From the NCBI GenBank assembly GCA_014728215.1, contig WJLZ01000150.1, positions 1 to 62,675 on the forward strand: a stretch of 62,675 bases of DNA, written 5' to 3'. Below the pieces are notes generated by a model that saw nothing but the letters and a program-made list of their open reading frames with translations, did not search any database and had not been told where the DNA came from. The translations under genes and the position numbers were made by a program. Source of the DNA: Chitinivibrionales bacterium. GTDB taxonomy: Bacteria > Fibrobacterota > Chitinivibrionia > Chitinivibrionales > WJKA01. This document shows, piece after piece, positions 9,199 through 18,710 of this stretch. Position 1 is the first letter of the stretch, and every line of letters begins with the position of its first letter.

Positions 9199-9968
9199 CA
9201 GGATTCCTTACTGCCATAAAAATCAGTATAAAAATATTCATTATCACTGTTATTTCTGCACTCATCAAGTGATATATCATCAAACATATGAATTCGTATA
9301 TTCAAGCTTGCCAGGAAGGAGATATATTCATCCACAGAAGTCCCCGCCTTCCGCAATCCATAGGGCCAGAGTTCACTAATGATAATTACCCCGTCAGAAC
9401 GATTAATTGTATTCTGCATTCCCTTCAGGGCGGCAAAATCGGCCCCTTGAATATCCAGCTTAACAATATCAACCTTCTGTACATTTTCTTTAAAATAGTC
9501 ATCAATACAAACTGCGGATACCTCAGAAACCCTGCGATGATCACCACTGTCGTAGACCCGATGGTCTACATTCATTTTTTCTGAATGATATAATTTGATT
9601 GTTCCCGATTTTTCGGCAACAGCCGCCTGATGTCGCTGTATACATGGTATGCCTGCTGTTACTTTCGTCAGACGGACAAAATTAGCCGGATCGGGCTCAA
9701 AGGCATGGACGGTTCCAGTATTATTCATCAGCTTTGAAAAAAGGACCGAATAAAATCCTATATTGGCGCCGATGTCCAGGATTGTCATTCCTGGTGTTAG
9801 AATATTCTCAAGAAAGCGTATCTTTTTTCTCTCCGATTTGTATTTATAGGCAAAATAGAATGGTTTGTAAAGAAAGAAAGCATGACTATACACAAAATTC
9901 ATAGTAGAAAACAGCCGATAGGATAAAGGAACATTTCTTCGGTCCATGTGCACGTTACACCTTTTCAT
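9198..9968 (-). CDS. FkbM-family methyltransferase
   Basis: 256 residues. The SAM-binding motif is ILDIGANIGFYS (63-74), followed by HAFEPDP and VDIVKLDIQGAD, a combination characteristic of FkbM-type O-methyltransferases that modify sugars in polysaccharide and antibiotic pathways. Its ATG lies inside the stop region of the upstream membrane-protein gene (4-base ATGA overlap) and its own stop overlaps the next start by one base, so it is the middle of a tightly coupled operon. It is likely a sugar O-methyltransferase for a surface glycan; the substrate is unknown. Confidence 0.85.
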   Translation of the reverse strand: MKRCNVHMDRRNVPLSYRLFSTMNFVYSHAFFLYKPFYFAYKYKSERKKIRFLENILTPGMTILDIGANIGFYSVLFSKLMNNTGTVHAFEPDPANFVRLTKVTAGIPCIQRHQAAVAEKSGTIKLYHSEKMNVDHRVYDSGDHRRVSEVSAVCIDDYFKENVQKVDIVKLDIQGADFAALKGMQNTINRSDGVIIISELWPYGLRKAGTSVDEYISFLASLNIRIHMFDDISLDECRNNSDNEYFYTDFYGSKES

Positions 9969-11923
9969 TCAAAATGAGTTACTATTTTCCCCTGATATAA
10001 ATCATGAACACCGTTCCCGCCCAACCGAACCAATTCGGCCGAAAGAAAGCCGTCGGAATAAATTCCTATATCGTTATCAAAAACAATATGGAACCATTTT
10101 TGCGTACATAAATCAAATATCCCGGCCAGATAATCCCCCTTTTTAACGGCCTTGAATACGTGATTGTTCAGGAAAACAGAGGGATTGTTTTTGTTATAGG
10201 CAGATATTTTCACTTCCGACAATGTTGAAGGTGTCGTATTGTCGCCGACAATGTGGATATATGCGACATTTTTTGCACGGAAAACCACCCGATCTTCACA
10301 ATGGGCTGCGATTTTATTTTGCAGTTTTCTGTCGCTGATTACTTTTACAAACAATGGACCGACAATCAAAATGAGTAGCAAAGCAAGAGCTGCGTGGAAA
10401 TGGAAACCATCATGATTATCGTGGTGTTCGAGCAAAAATCCTTTATTATCTTTTTTAAATTTAATCAGCTCAAGCAGGATACCTGTCCCCACTGAAACAA
10501 GCGCGCAATTAATCGGCATTGTTGCGGCATACACTCTATAGCCGCCATCAACAAGAAAGGGCGAAGAAAGCACTATGCCGATAAGTGAGACAATGAGAAA
10601 CAAGCCAAGTTGCCGTATTTTGTTTTCTTTTATAACAAACAATCCGATAAACACCATGATAAAGGGCACCAGAAGAGAATACTTATTTATCACAAAATTG
10701 AAGGGTATCGTAAAACTGAAGAGATGAAGCGTTGAATGTAACAACACCCTCCCTATTGTAGCAAAAAAGGGAATTGGGTTTTTTTTAAGTTCGGCCTTTG
10801 CATACTCATAGGCTAATCTCGACTGCTCGGCTTCGGGGAGCGATGATAATTCCGGATGCTCATTATACACATGTGTCCATCCTTTACCACCCTTCACCAT
10901 TCCATAAAGGGTATATGAAAAATTCGAAATACGGAGCCCTTTCCCTGATGATCCGACTAATGTGAGCATTGTCGAATTAATAATCATCACCATTAGTATC
11001 ACTATTATTCCCATGAGTCCATGGCGATAGTTTAATCGGGCTTTATTGCGAAAATGGTATGCGCCGTAGAGAACAAGTAAAGGAAGGATGAAAAAGGCCC
11101 CGACCCTGATGCTGAGGGCGAGGGCAAGGAGAAACAACCCGAATATGTACCGGCCTTTTTTAGACGTGTAAACCCCTGTAAAAAGAAACACAAATGCATA
11201 GTTGCCGAAGAGCAATCCAACCGGCTCGGTGAGCAATGTTCCATTAAAAAATGAGAAAAAACTGGAAAGAAGAAGGAGCATTAAAAAGGCTGCAAATGTT
11301 CCAAAGGCGAAATAGATGGTTTTGGCTGCATGGTATATTGAAATTGCAACTAACACCACGGTTATAAAAATTGTTAATTGCAGATTTTGACCGGTTACTT
11401 TCAAAAGAACAGCATAAAAACATATGGGCAAGGGCCGCCGCAGACTGTTCCACTCATCCAGTCTGCCGAATTCAATTAACCGTTTCGCTCCGGCACAATA
11501 CCCCTGCGGATCGCTATAGGGAAGGAACCCGCCGATGGTAAATAACGGGTGCCCGATATTCTTAAGCCATGTTTCATAGAGAATGGAAACATTAATTACC
11601 AGTGCCAAAGCAAAAAGTAATAACGAGAAAAGAGGTATCTTTTTAAGATAAGCAGCAACAAGAGGAGACCTGACATGCTTCTGAATCCAATGCTCTTTCT
11701 CACTATTATATGTGTCATAGAGAAACAGCACAACAGCAAATACAGGCAGAATCCAAAGTACCTTATCATACGAAAAATGCGGATAGAAAAGATAAAACAT
11801 CAAAAAAAGAATTGACCCGGCGAGCAAATAGGAAACCAGGGAGATGTTTGTCACCTCCCTATGAAAAAGAGCCTTGAAAGAGGTCTTTATATTCTTACGC
11901 TGTTGGTCTATTATATTCTTCAT
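9965..11923 (-). CDS. Polytopic membrane protein, putative GT-C-type glycosyltransferase
   Basis: About 652 residues from the ATG at 11,923. A TTG 45 bases upstream would give 667, but it lies within or beside AT-rich promoter-like DNA, and neither start has a good ribosome site. At least ten hydrophobic segments fill the first two-thirds. A periplasmic loop after the third helix carries GFLPYSDPQGYCAGAKRL, similar to the acidic first loop of mannosyltransferase-like GT-C proteins. The last 130 residues form a soluble domain. It is the first gene of the operon running to 6995, with a 4-base overlap into the FkbM gene. A role as a glycosyltransferase or polymerase acting on lipid-linked sugars is plausible but unproven. 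Confidence 0.7.
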   Translation of the reverse strand: MKNIIDQQRKNIKTSFKALFHREVTNISLVSYLLAGSILFLMFYLFYPHFSYDKVLWILPVFAVVLFLYDTYNSEKEHWIQKHVRSPLVAAYLKKIPLFSLLLFALALVINVSILYETWLKNIGHPLFTIGGFLPYSDPQGYCAGAKRLIEFGRLDEWNSLRRPLPICFYAVLLKVTGQNLQLTIFITVVLVAISIYHAAKTIYFAFGTFAAFLMLLLLSSFFSFFNGTLLTEPVGLLFGNYAFVFLFTGVYTSKKGRYIFGLFLLALALSIRVGAFFILPLLVLYGAYHFRNKARLNYRHGLMGIIVILMVMIINSTMLTLVGSSGKGLRISNFSYTLYGMVKGGKGWTHVYNEHPELSSLPEAEQSRLAYEYAKAELKKNPIPFFATIGRVLLHSTLHLFSFTIPFNFVINKYSLLVPFIMVFIGLFVIKENKIRQLGLFLIVSLIGIVLSSPFLVDGGYRVYAATMPINCALVSVGTGILLELIKFKKDNKGFLLEHHDNHDGFHFHAALALLLILIVGPLFVKVISDRKLQNKIAAHCEDRVVFRAKNVAYIHIVGDNTTPSTLSEVKISAYNKNNPSVFLNNHVFKAVKKGDYLAGIFDLCTQKWFHIVFDNDIGIYSDGFLSAELVRLGGNGVHDLYQGKIVTHFE

Positions 11924-11954
11924 ATAATTATATGTATCAGCTATGCGAATACCT

Positions 11955-11982
11955 TTGATGATGTACAATTATATTGTATAAT
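11955..11982 (+). promoter_or_regulatory. Candidate promoter for the first asparagine synthase-like gene
   Basis: TTGATG (11955-11960), a 16-base spacer and a perfect TATAAT (11977-11982). It would give an untranslated leader of about 115 bases before the ATG at 12,106. An inverted repeat (TACAAT, three bases, ATTGTA; 11964-11978) overlaps it and could be an operator shared with the divergent minus-strand operon. Confidence 0.45.
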
Positions 11983-12105
11983 AAAAACAATTAAATGTAA
12001 GCTTCTCAACCTGTTTTATGCAGATACAAATCATTTAAAACCATAATCCTGTTGAGGTATTTCAAGAGGCCCAGTGCTTTTTGAGTACTCTTATCAAAAA
12101 TACAC

Positions 12106-14016
12106 ATGTGCGGAATTGCAGGCATTGTACACACGGCTAATAAGGGAATCGATCGTACGGTTCTTCAAAACATGACCGATGCCCTGGCTCATCGTGGTCC
12201 GGATGACAGTGGCATTTACCTTTCAGATACATCCAGAGGATCTTCACTCTCTATCGGTTTAGGCCATCGCCGTTTGAGCATTATCGATCTCTCCAACCAC
12301 GGCCGTCAGCCAATGAGCAATGAAAATCAGACTATCTGGATTACCTTCAATGGTGAAATCTACAATTTTCAGTCATTAAGATCCGCTCTCATCCAGAAAG
12401 GCCATCATTTTCGCTCCGAAACCGACACCGAAGTAATCATCCATGGATATGAAGAATACAAAGAGGCTCTCTTTAATAAACTCAATGGAATGTTTTCATT
12501 CGGGCTCTGGGATGAAAATGTGCAAAAATTATATCTCGTCCGTGATCGTTATGGACAAAAACCACTGTATTACCGGCAAACAGAGAAGGGTATTATTTTT
12601 GCCTCTGAGCTCAAAGCGCTGCTCAAGCACCCGGATCTACACCCTGAAATAGATCTTCAGAGCCTCGGCCAGTACCTCTCATATGAGTATGTCCCTGCCC
12701 CTCATTGCATCATTAAAGGCGTACAAAAGCTTTTGCCCGGCCATTTTTGTGCCTTCTCAAGGGGAAAAACATCTGTCCATCCCTACTGGCACATAGAATT
12801 TGATAGACGGGAGACAATCGATGAACGGGAAGCGGAACACCAGTTTATCGAGCTACTCAAGCAATCAATTGAACGGCGTCTTATGAGTGATGTACCGCTG
12901 GGGGTTTTTCTGAGTGGCGGCATCGATTCAAGCTCGATCGTGGCGCTTCTTTCGGAAATAATGGATCCCAAATCGATTAAGACCTTCTCTATCGGATTTA
13001 AAGAAAAATCTTTCAATGAATCGCATTATGCCCGAAAGATAGCCGGTCATTTTGGTACTAATCATCATGAGCGGATTTTTACGCCCGGTGAAATGTTTGA
13101 TATCCTCCCCGAGATATGGAAATTTTTAGATGAACCCTTTGCCGACGCTTCGGTTCTGCCCACCTACCTCCTTTCCAGAATCACGCGGGAGCATGTAACG
13201 GTTGCCCTTGGCGGTGACGGCGGAGATGAACTTCTTGCGGGTTATGATCCATTCCTTGCCCATGCCTTTGCCCGGCATTACAATCGTATCCCCTCATCCA
13301 TTCATAAAAACATCATTGTTCCCCTTGCTGATAAATTGCCTGCCTCCAACAAAAATATGAGTCTCTCATTTATTCTCAAGAAATTTATTGGTGGCGTTCA
13401 GAATGATTTACCCCGGCGCAACCAGATATGGCTCGGTGCATTTTCGGCAACAGAGCAACAAAGCCTTCTCAGCAAGGATGTGCAGCATGCATTATGCGAT
13501 TTTGATCCCTATGGAGATATTGCTTCAACATGTTCCGGGACTCATTTCCGCGATTGGATTGATGAACTCGTTTTTATCTATTCTCGATTTTATCTTGCCG
13601 AGGATATTTTGACCAAAATAGACCGGGCAAGCATGGCGGTATCTCTGGAAGTCCGTTCTCCATTTCTGGATGTTGAATTTGCCGAATACGTTAATCGACT
13701 TCCTTCGAATTTGAAAATGAAAGGCTTAACCCGAAAATATCTGCTGAAAAAAAGCGTTGAAAAAAAGCTCCCCAAAGAAATAATTCACCGTAAAAAAAAG
13801 GGTTTCGGCATCCCCTTAACAAAATGGATTAAAGAAGATTTCCGGCCGATTCTGGCAGATGTTTTTGCTCCCGAAAAAATTAAAAGTGAAGGTTTTTTTG
13901 AGCCGCAAGCAATTCAACACCTCCTCTCAAATCATTTTGATGAAAAGCAGGATAACCGGAAACAGATATGGACGCTTCTTATGTTTGAGATGTGGAAAAA
14001 TAACTATCTGTCTTGA
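12106..14016 (+). CDS. asnB: AsnB-type glutamine-dependent asparagine synthase / amidotransferase, copy 1
   Basis: 636 residues. The N-terminal class II glutaminase domain begins MCGIAGI, with catalytic Cys2, RGPDDSG and the NGEIYN motif. The C-terminal synthetase domain has the ATP pyrophosphatase P-loop LSGGIDSSS (near residue 268) and GGDGGDE. The family either makes asparagine or, in polysaccharide clusters, amidates sugar carboxylates. The setting among glycan genes and a second copy 8 kb away favour a cell-envelope amidotransferase role (inference). It is alone on the plus strand behind a candidate promoter at 11,955. Its last 13 bases overlap the convergent GT2 gene. Confidence 0.88.
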   Translation: MCGIAGIVHTANKGIDRTVLQNMTDALAHRGPDDSGIYLSDTSRGSSLSIGLGHRRLSIIDLSNHGRQPMSNENQTIWITFNGEIYNFQSLRSALIQKGHHFRSETDTEVIIHGYEEYKEALFNKLNGMFSFGLWDENVQKLYLVRDRYGQKPLYYRQTEKGIIFASELKALLKHPDLHPEIDLQSLGQYLSYEYVPAPHCIIKGVQKLLPGHFCAFSRGKTSVHPYWHIEFDRRETIDEREAEHQFIELLKQSIERRLMSDVPLGVFLSGGIDSSSIVALLSEIMDPKSIKTFSIGFKEKSFNESHYARKIAGHFGTNHHERIFTPGEMFDILPEIWKFLDEPFADASVLPTYLLSRITREHVTVALGGDGGDELLAGYDPFLAHAFARHYNRIPSSIHKNIIVPLADKLPASNKNMSLSFILKKFIGGVQNDLPRRNQIWLGAFSATEQQSLLSKDVQHALCDFDPYGDIASTCSGTHFRDWIDELVFIYSRFYLAEDILTKIDRASMAVSLEVRSPFLDVEFAEYVNRLPSNLKMKGLTRKYLLKKSVEKKLPKEIIHRKKKGFGIPLTKWIKEDFRPILADVFAPEKIKSEGFFEPQAIQHLLSNHFDEKQDNRKQIWTLLMFEMWKNNYLS

Positions 14017-14993
14017 GCGTCGGCGTGTTCACACTTTGTACGTGAATGGCTTTTATAACTGCTGATTTTTCCAACCAGGTAATTTGGCTTGTTCTGTGAC
14101 TCGTAATATGTCCGCATGAGAAGCTCGGCGATCAAGCCCATGAGGATTGAGAGAAATCCCATAAGGAAAAACAGTACCACCAAAAAAGGTATCGGCGTTT
14201 CAATAAACGACTTCCCCCCCCAGAATTTATAATAAATCATCATTCCAAAGCACAGAATCGACAAAAAGAAATTGACAAGACCGAATCCCCCGAAAACATA
14301 GATGGGTTTTTGAGAATAACTGGCAAGAAACTTCACCACGATTAAATCGAGGACGACTTTGAATGTTCTGTTCAGTCCATAATGAGAGGAACCGTGTTTT
14401 CGAGGATGATGGGTAACCGGAATCTCCGCAACCCGGGCGCCCTGCCATGAAGCATAGATGGGTATAAAACGATGCATTTCGCCATAGAGCTTTATACCTG
14501 ATATGACTTCACGCCTGTATGCCTTGAGCGTACAACCATAATCTTTCAATTTAACGCCCGAAATTGCTGAGATAAGAGCATTGGCAATTTTGCTGGGCAC
14601 AACCCGGGTAAAAAGCCGGTCTTTTCTCTCTTTGCGCCAACCGGAACAGACCTCATACCCCTCCTGAAGCTTTCCGAGAAGACGGGATATGTCTGCTGGA
14701 TCGTTTTGCAGATCGCCGTCCATTGTTATGATAATCTCACCCTGAGCATAGTCGATACCGGCCATTATGGCAGCCGTTTGTCCAAAATTTCGCTTCAGGT
14801 GAATTGCTCTGTATCGATTATCTTTTTGCGCGAGCCGATCTATCACTTCGCCGGTAGAATCAAAGGAGCCATCATTTATCAAAATAATTTCAAAGGGCTC
14901 TCCAAGGCGTTCCAAATGATGTGAAAGTCGCTTCTCCAATTCTTCAATCGTGGCGCTCTCATTATACAGAGGGATTATAATCGACAACAGCAT
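14004..14993 (-). CDS. Family 2 glycosyltransferase with C-terminal membrane anchor (polyprenyl-phosphate sugar synthase type)
   Basis: 329 residues. The GT-A domain begins LSIIIPLYNE, with ILINDGSFDST and the metal-binding MDGDLQNDP, followed by CTLKAYRRE. Two long hydrophobic helices (about 230-255 and 265-290) close the protein, the layout of GtrB/ArnC-type enzymes that charge undecaprenyl phosphate with a sugar at the inner face of the membrane. The product would feed GT-C enzymes such as the large membrane proteins in this locus. It is convergent with, and overlaps by 13 bases, the first AsnB gene. A 201-base spacer separates it from the flippase-like gene upstream on the same strand. 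Confidence 0.88.
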   Translation of the reverse strand: MLLSIIIPLYNESATIEELEKRLSHHLERLGEPFEIILINDGSFDSTGEVIDRLAQKDNRYRAIHLKRNFGQTAAIMAGIDYAQGEIIITMDGDLQNDPADISRLLGKLQEGYEVCSGWRKERKDRLFTRVVPSKIANALISAISGVKLKDYGCTLKAYRREVISGIKLYGEMHRFIPIYASWQGARVAEIPVTHHPRKHGSSHYGLNRTFKVVLDLIVVKFLASYSQKPIYVFGGFGLVNFFLSILCFGMMIYYKFWGGKSFIETPIPFLVVLFFLMGFLSILMGLIAELLMRTYYESQNKPNYLVGKISSYKSHSRTKCEHADAQDR

Positions 14994-15194
14994 TAATTAT
15001 TATTACCAGTGCTGGATTTTAAAATATCGAGTATTTTCATTAATTAAATTTTATCAAAGATATTACCCATAGGGAAGATTTTTGTGGAATTATTTTGTTT
15101 ATTTCTTTAAAATGATTGCCTTTTCCCAGATTTTACAATGTCACATAACCTTAATCAATAAAATAAGATACGAAATTGGAAGCAGAATATGCTT

Positions 15195-16133
15195 TTATTT
15201 CATGAATCTGTTTCTGATTGGAAACAACACAGCAGCACCCATAAGGAAAATTATTTGAATTGAACGATTTAAAAGTCCTATCGCCAAGGCGTCTTCTGCA
15301 GAAATTCCAAGCTCCTTGAAAAAAAGGATAAAGGTAGCTTCTTTGATCCCGATACCGCCAATACTGATTGGAACTATGCTGATAAATGAAAGAACCGAAA
15401 TCAGAATGACAATATTACTGAATGAAACATGGTGCCCAATTGAACGTACCAGCATCCAATTTGTTACCGTCATGAACAATATTGACAGGAGTGAGAAAAA
15501 AACAATTAAAGGAAGATGCTTTCGGTAATCTGGAATAAGGGAAAGGGCGACATTAAACCTCTTTCCCGAGGTTATTTTATTAATCTGAATAACGCCGGTT
15601 CTGATAAGCATTTTTTTTAAAAAGCCGTCCGAAAAAATAACGAGGAAAACTATGACCAAAAAACACGCTGCAAGTACGATGAAAAGAGAAAGCTTTGGTA
15701 GCGGTATCGTTTCAAATCGAATCAGTGAAATGAAAATAAAAACGATCGCTACCGTTACTAATCCCGAAAGCCGGCTGAAAAAGACACTGCCTATAGATTG
15801 GGCCATATTTCCTGTTTTCTTATTTATATCATTGATTCGTAAAATGTCGCCGCCATATTCTGTTGGAAATATATGGCCGATCACAAGTGACGGAAAATAG
15901 GAAAACAGGAGATACGAAAATGGAACCCTGTTTTTATTATCAAATAAGCATTCTCTCCACCGAAAACAATTTGTGAGGTGCCTGGCAAATACCATAATTA
16001 CTCCGATTAGCAGAAATACGATATTTGCTTTGGAAAATGCCCCGGCGAGAGCCTTCATTTCGATGTTAAAAAATATCCATACAACCAATCCGATTGATAT
16101 GATTAACTTGACCAGAAATTTTAAATACTTCAT
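15195..16133 (-). CDS. Lysylphosphatidylglycerol synthase TM-region / UPF0104-family membrane protein
   Basis: 312 residues, about eight transmembrane helices, ending in a short positively charged tail (RNRFMK). The N-terminal MKYLKFLVKLIISIGLVVW and the glycine-rich late segment SIGGIGIKEATFILFF are typical of the LPG_synthase_TM (AglD-like) family. The family includes the flippase half of MprF and many uncharacterised proteins next to glycosyltransferase genes. No LysX-type aminoacyltransferase domain is present. In this neighbourhood a lipid-linked-sugar translocation role is the obvious guess. It is divergent from the YfhO-like gene across about 150 AT-rich bases that include a TATAAT. 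Confidence 0.82.
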   Translation of the reverse strand: MKYLKFLVKLIISIGLVVWIFFNIEMKALAGAFSKANIVFLLIGVIMVFARHLTNCFRWRECLFDNKNRVPFSYLLFSYFPSLVIGHIFPTEYGGDILRINDINKKTGNMAQSIGSVFFSRLSGLVTVAIVFIFISLIRFETIPLPKLSLFIVLAACFLVIVFLVIFSDGFLKKMLIRTGVIQINKITSGKRFNVALSLIPDYRKHLPLIVFFSLLSILFMTVTNWMLVRSIGHHVSFSNIVILISVLSFISIVPISIGGIGIKEATFILFFKELGISAEDALAIGLLNRSIQIIFLMGAAVLFPIRNRFMK

Positions 16134-16287
16134 AATCTTGAATATATTCTTTTATGCACGCACTTTTTCATAAAATTTTTAATTACAATATATTATGCTA
16201 CTATAATGGGATGGTCTCTTAAACATTTTTTTCAGTAAGGACCAGTACATCAGAAGATAGAGCATCGTTTATTACTCTTTTTTGCCC

Positions 16288-18699
16288 ATGAACACCAGAC
16301 TATTAAACAAACATTCACTTTTCTGCCTTCTTTTTTTGTTGGTTGTTTCCGTTTTGTTTTTTGCTCCGGCTTTGTTTTCCGGCAAAACATTTTATGCCTT
16401 TGATACTCTCTCCCGCTATTTCCCCTGGCGGTCTTATTCAGAGAACGTTTCAATTAATAATCCGCTGATCACCGATCCGGTGAACGTTTTTTATCCCGAT
16501 CACCTCATAAATAAAGACAATAAGGCGCCATTCGGTTACTGGAACAGCCACATTTTTTGCGGCAAAATTCGACGACAGGCAAGCAATCCTCTTGTGATGC
16601 TTCTAGTTCATACTTTCCCGGTGAGCATTGCTCATGATTTACTGTTATTTATCCATCTATTCCTTGCAGGATGTTTTGCCTTTCTCTTCCTCTCAAAAAT
16701 CGGGGTATCAAAAAAAGCGTCGCTCTTAGGGGCGATTGCATGGATGTTTAATGGATATGTAATGGTATGGTTCGAGTTTGAAACAATAATAATGATGGCT
16801 TCTACCTTTCCGGCCATCCTCTATGCCTTTGAATTATTCAAAAACAGGCAAAGCATAAAAACCGGCACCTTTCTTCTTGCCGGTATAGCTTATGCAATAT
16901 CGATTGGAAACATTCATATTCTCATTTATCAGGGCTTGTTCACGATAGCATACATTTTTTTCTCTTATCTTCGATTTTGGAAACATTCCGAAACCCGATT
17001 TAAAAATATAATCCGTCAGCTTATCCTATTAGGGGTAATTGCATCATGTGCCTGCATCATAAATCTGACCAGTATTATAAATAATGTGAGTATTGCCGGT
17101 GCAGGACATCGAAAAGCCTACAGTTTTAATGAATTATTTGAAAAGGCCGGTAAGATTCCTGCCAGGCATCTTGTTACCTATGTCTTTCCGGAATTTTTCG
17201 GCAGTCCGGTATCAAAAATTAATCTGCTTATTCGAGACAACCAGGCATACAACAATTTCAACGAAATGTGTCTGTACGCCGGCATTGTGCCGATAATATT
17301 ATGTTTTCTTTCTCTGTTATATATTCGTAAAAGGTTTGTTTTGTTTTTTCTTCTCTCTTTTATAATAACGTTATTCATGGCGATGGGTACAGTACTCTAT
17401 TTACCTCTTTATAAATTTGTCCCCGGCCTTGATTTGTCGACTCCCACCCGGATTCTTTACATTACCGGTTTTTGCACAGCGATACTTGCTTCTTTGACAC
17501 TTGACAATTTGATTCGCCATAGGATAAGCTTTTTCCGTTTTGCCTCAATAAGCATCGTCTTTATAACCGCGATAATACTAATTGTCGCCTTTGTTCAATC
17601 GGAACAGGGTATACAATGGTTTACCGGTATCCCTAAACCCGACATGCTGTCGGATAAAATCATCGATCATTTTACGCTTTCATTTAAGCATTTCGGTATT
17701 CAAATTCTTTTTTCCCTTTTGGCCCTTGGTATTCTCTCATTGTTTATTTTTCACACCCCATCAAATAACAGCTACTTTTTCCTTATTATCATTCTCCTTC
17801 TGGTTGACCTTGTTGGTTTCGGATATAATTACAATACCCGGTCTTCACGAAAACTTGAATATCCTGCAACACCGGGCATAAACTTTTTATTACAGGACAA
17901 ATCACACTATCGGATTATGAGTTTCGGTCCCTTTCTCCATAACTCGTTTATTCCTTTTGGCATTGATGATATCGGTGGATACGCCTCCTTTTATCCGGAA
18001 CGGTATGCCGAATATATTCACCTTAGTCAGCAGGGATATACTGGAGCGGCGCCCGAAAAAATTTCACGATGGCTTAGTTTCAACAAATTCGGATCACCGC
18101 TTATCAATCTCATAAATACCCGATATATTCTCTTTCCGCCGGGAATGGGAATAAACGACCCTTCCCTATCCCGTGTTTATTCCGGTGAAATGAACATCTT
18201 TAAAAATAAAAACGCCTTTCCCCGAGCCTTTTTTGTTGATAGTTTTACGGTTATTCCCAATAGAGACAGCCTTCGCAACCGGTTGGCCCAATTCACCGAT
18301 GAAAATTTCAAAACCACGGTAATACTGGAACAAAATCCTGAAGAACCATATATAATCAACTCGAAAGATTCTACACGTCCACCACATTACGATATCCGAT
18401 TGACTTACCTTTCTGAAAAAGAAGTTGCAATACAAATTAAAACCCGAAAAAGCGGGTTTCTTGTTCTCAGCGACAGCTTTTTCCCCGGCTGGAAAGCTTT
18501 TGTCGACAACGATGTCCAACCAATTTACAGAGCAAATTATATAATGCGGGCGATACCAATAAGGGAAGGCACCCATTCGGTAACGTTAATACTGACTTCC
18601 ACTCCCCGCAAAATTGGGAGAGTCGTTTTATTCTCATCCTGGATTCTACTCTTTTGCTGTTTTTTCTTCTGGGGTATAAGGAAAGTAAGACGTGGGTAG
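16288..18699 (+). CDS. YfhO-family polytopic membrane protein
   Basis: About 803 residues from the ATG at 16,288 (a TTG lies two codons upstream). The first helix is followed by a periplasmic loop containing FYAFDTLSRYFPWRSY and DPVNVFYPDHL. About a dozen hydrophobic segments follow, then a 200-residue periplasmic domain with KNKNAFPRAFFVDSF and FFPGWKAFVDN, then a final helix. These are features of the bacterial YfhO family, proposed GT-C glycosyltransferases that use polyprenyl-phosphate sugars. It may transfer or side-branch sugars outside the membrane. It stands alone between divergent and convergent neighbours and ends 11 bases from the sulfotransferase gene stop. No good ribosome site is visible. 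Confidence 0.82.
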   Translation: MNTRLLNKHSLFCLLFLLVVSVLFFAPALFSGKTFYAFDTLSRYFPWRSYSENVSINNPLITDPVNVFYPDHLINKDNKAPFGYWNSHIFCGKIRRQASNPLVMLLVHTFPVSIAHDLLLFIHLFLAGCFAFLFLSKIGVSKKASLLGAIAWMFNGYVMVWFEFETIIMMASTFPAILYAFELFKNRQSIKTGTFLLAGIAYAISIGNIHILIYQGLFTIAYIFFSYLRFWKHSETRFKNIIRQLILLGVIASCACIINLTSIINNVSIAGAGHRKAYSFNELFEKAGKIPARHLVTYVFPEFFGSPVSKINLLIRDNQAYNNFNEMCLYAGIVPIILCFLSLLYIRKRFVLFFLLSFIITLFMAMGTVLYLPLYKFVPGLDLSTPTRILYITGFCTAILASLTLDNLIRHRISFFRFASISIVFITAIILIVAFVQSEQGIQWFTGIPKPDMLSDKIIDHFTLSFKHFGIQILFSLLALGILSLFIFHTPSNNSYFFLIIILLLVDLVGFGYNYNTRSSRKLEYPATPGINFLLQDKSHYRIMSFGPFLHNSFIPFGIDDIGGYASFYPERYAEYIHLSQQGYTGAAPEKISRWLSFNKFGSPLINLINTRYILFPPGMGINDPSLSRVYSGEMNIFKNKNAFPRAFFVDSFTVIPNRDSLRNRLAQFTDENFKTTVILEQNPEEPYIINSKDSTRPPHYDIRLTYLSEKEVAIQIKTRKSGFLVLSDSFFPGWKAFVDNDVQPIYRANYIMRAIPIREGTHSVTLILTSTPRKIGRVVLFSSWILLFCCFFFWGIRKVRRG

Positions 18700-18710
18700 T
18701 AACAGATCAG

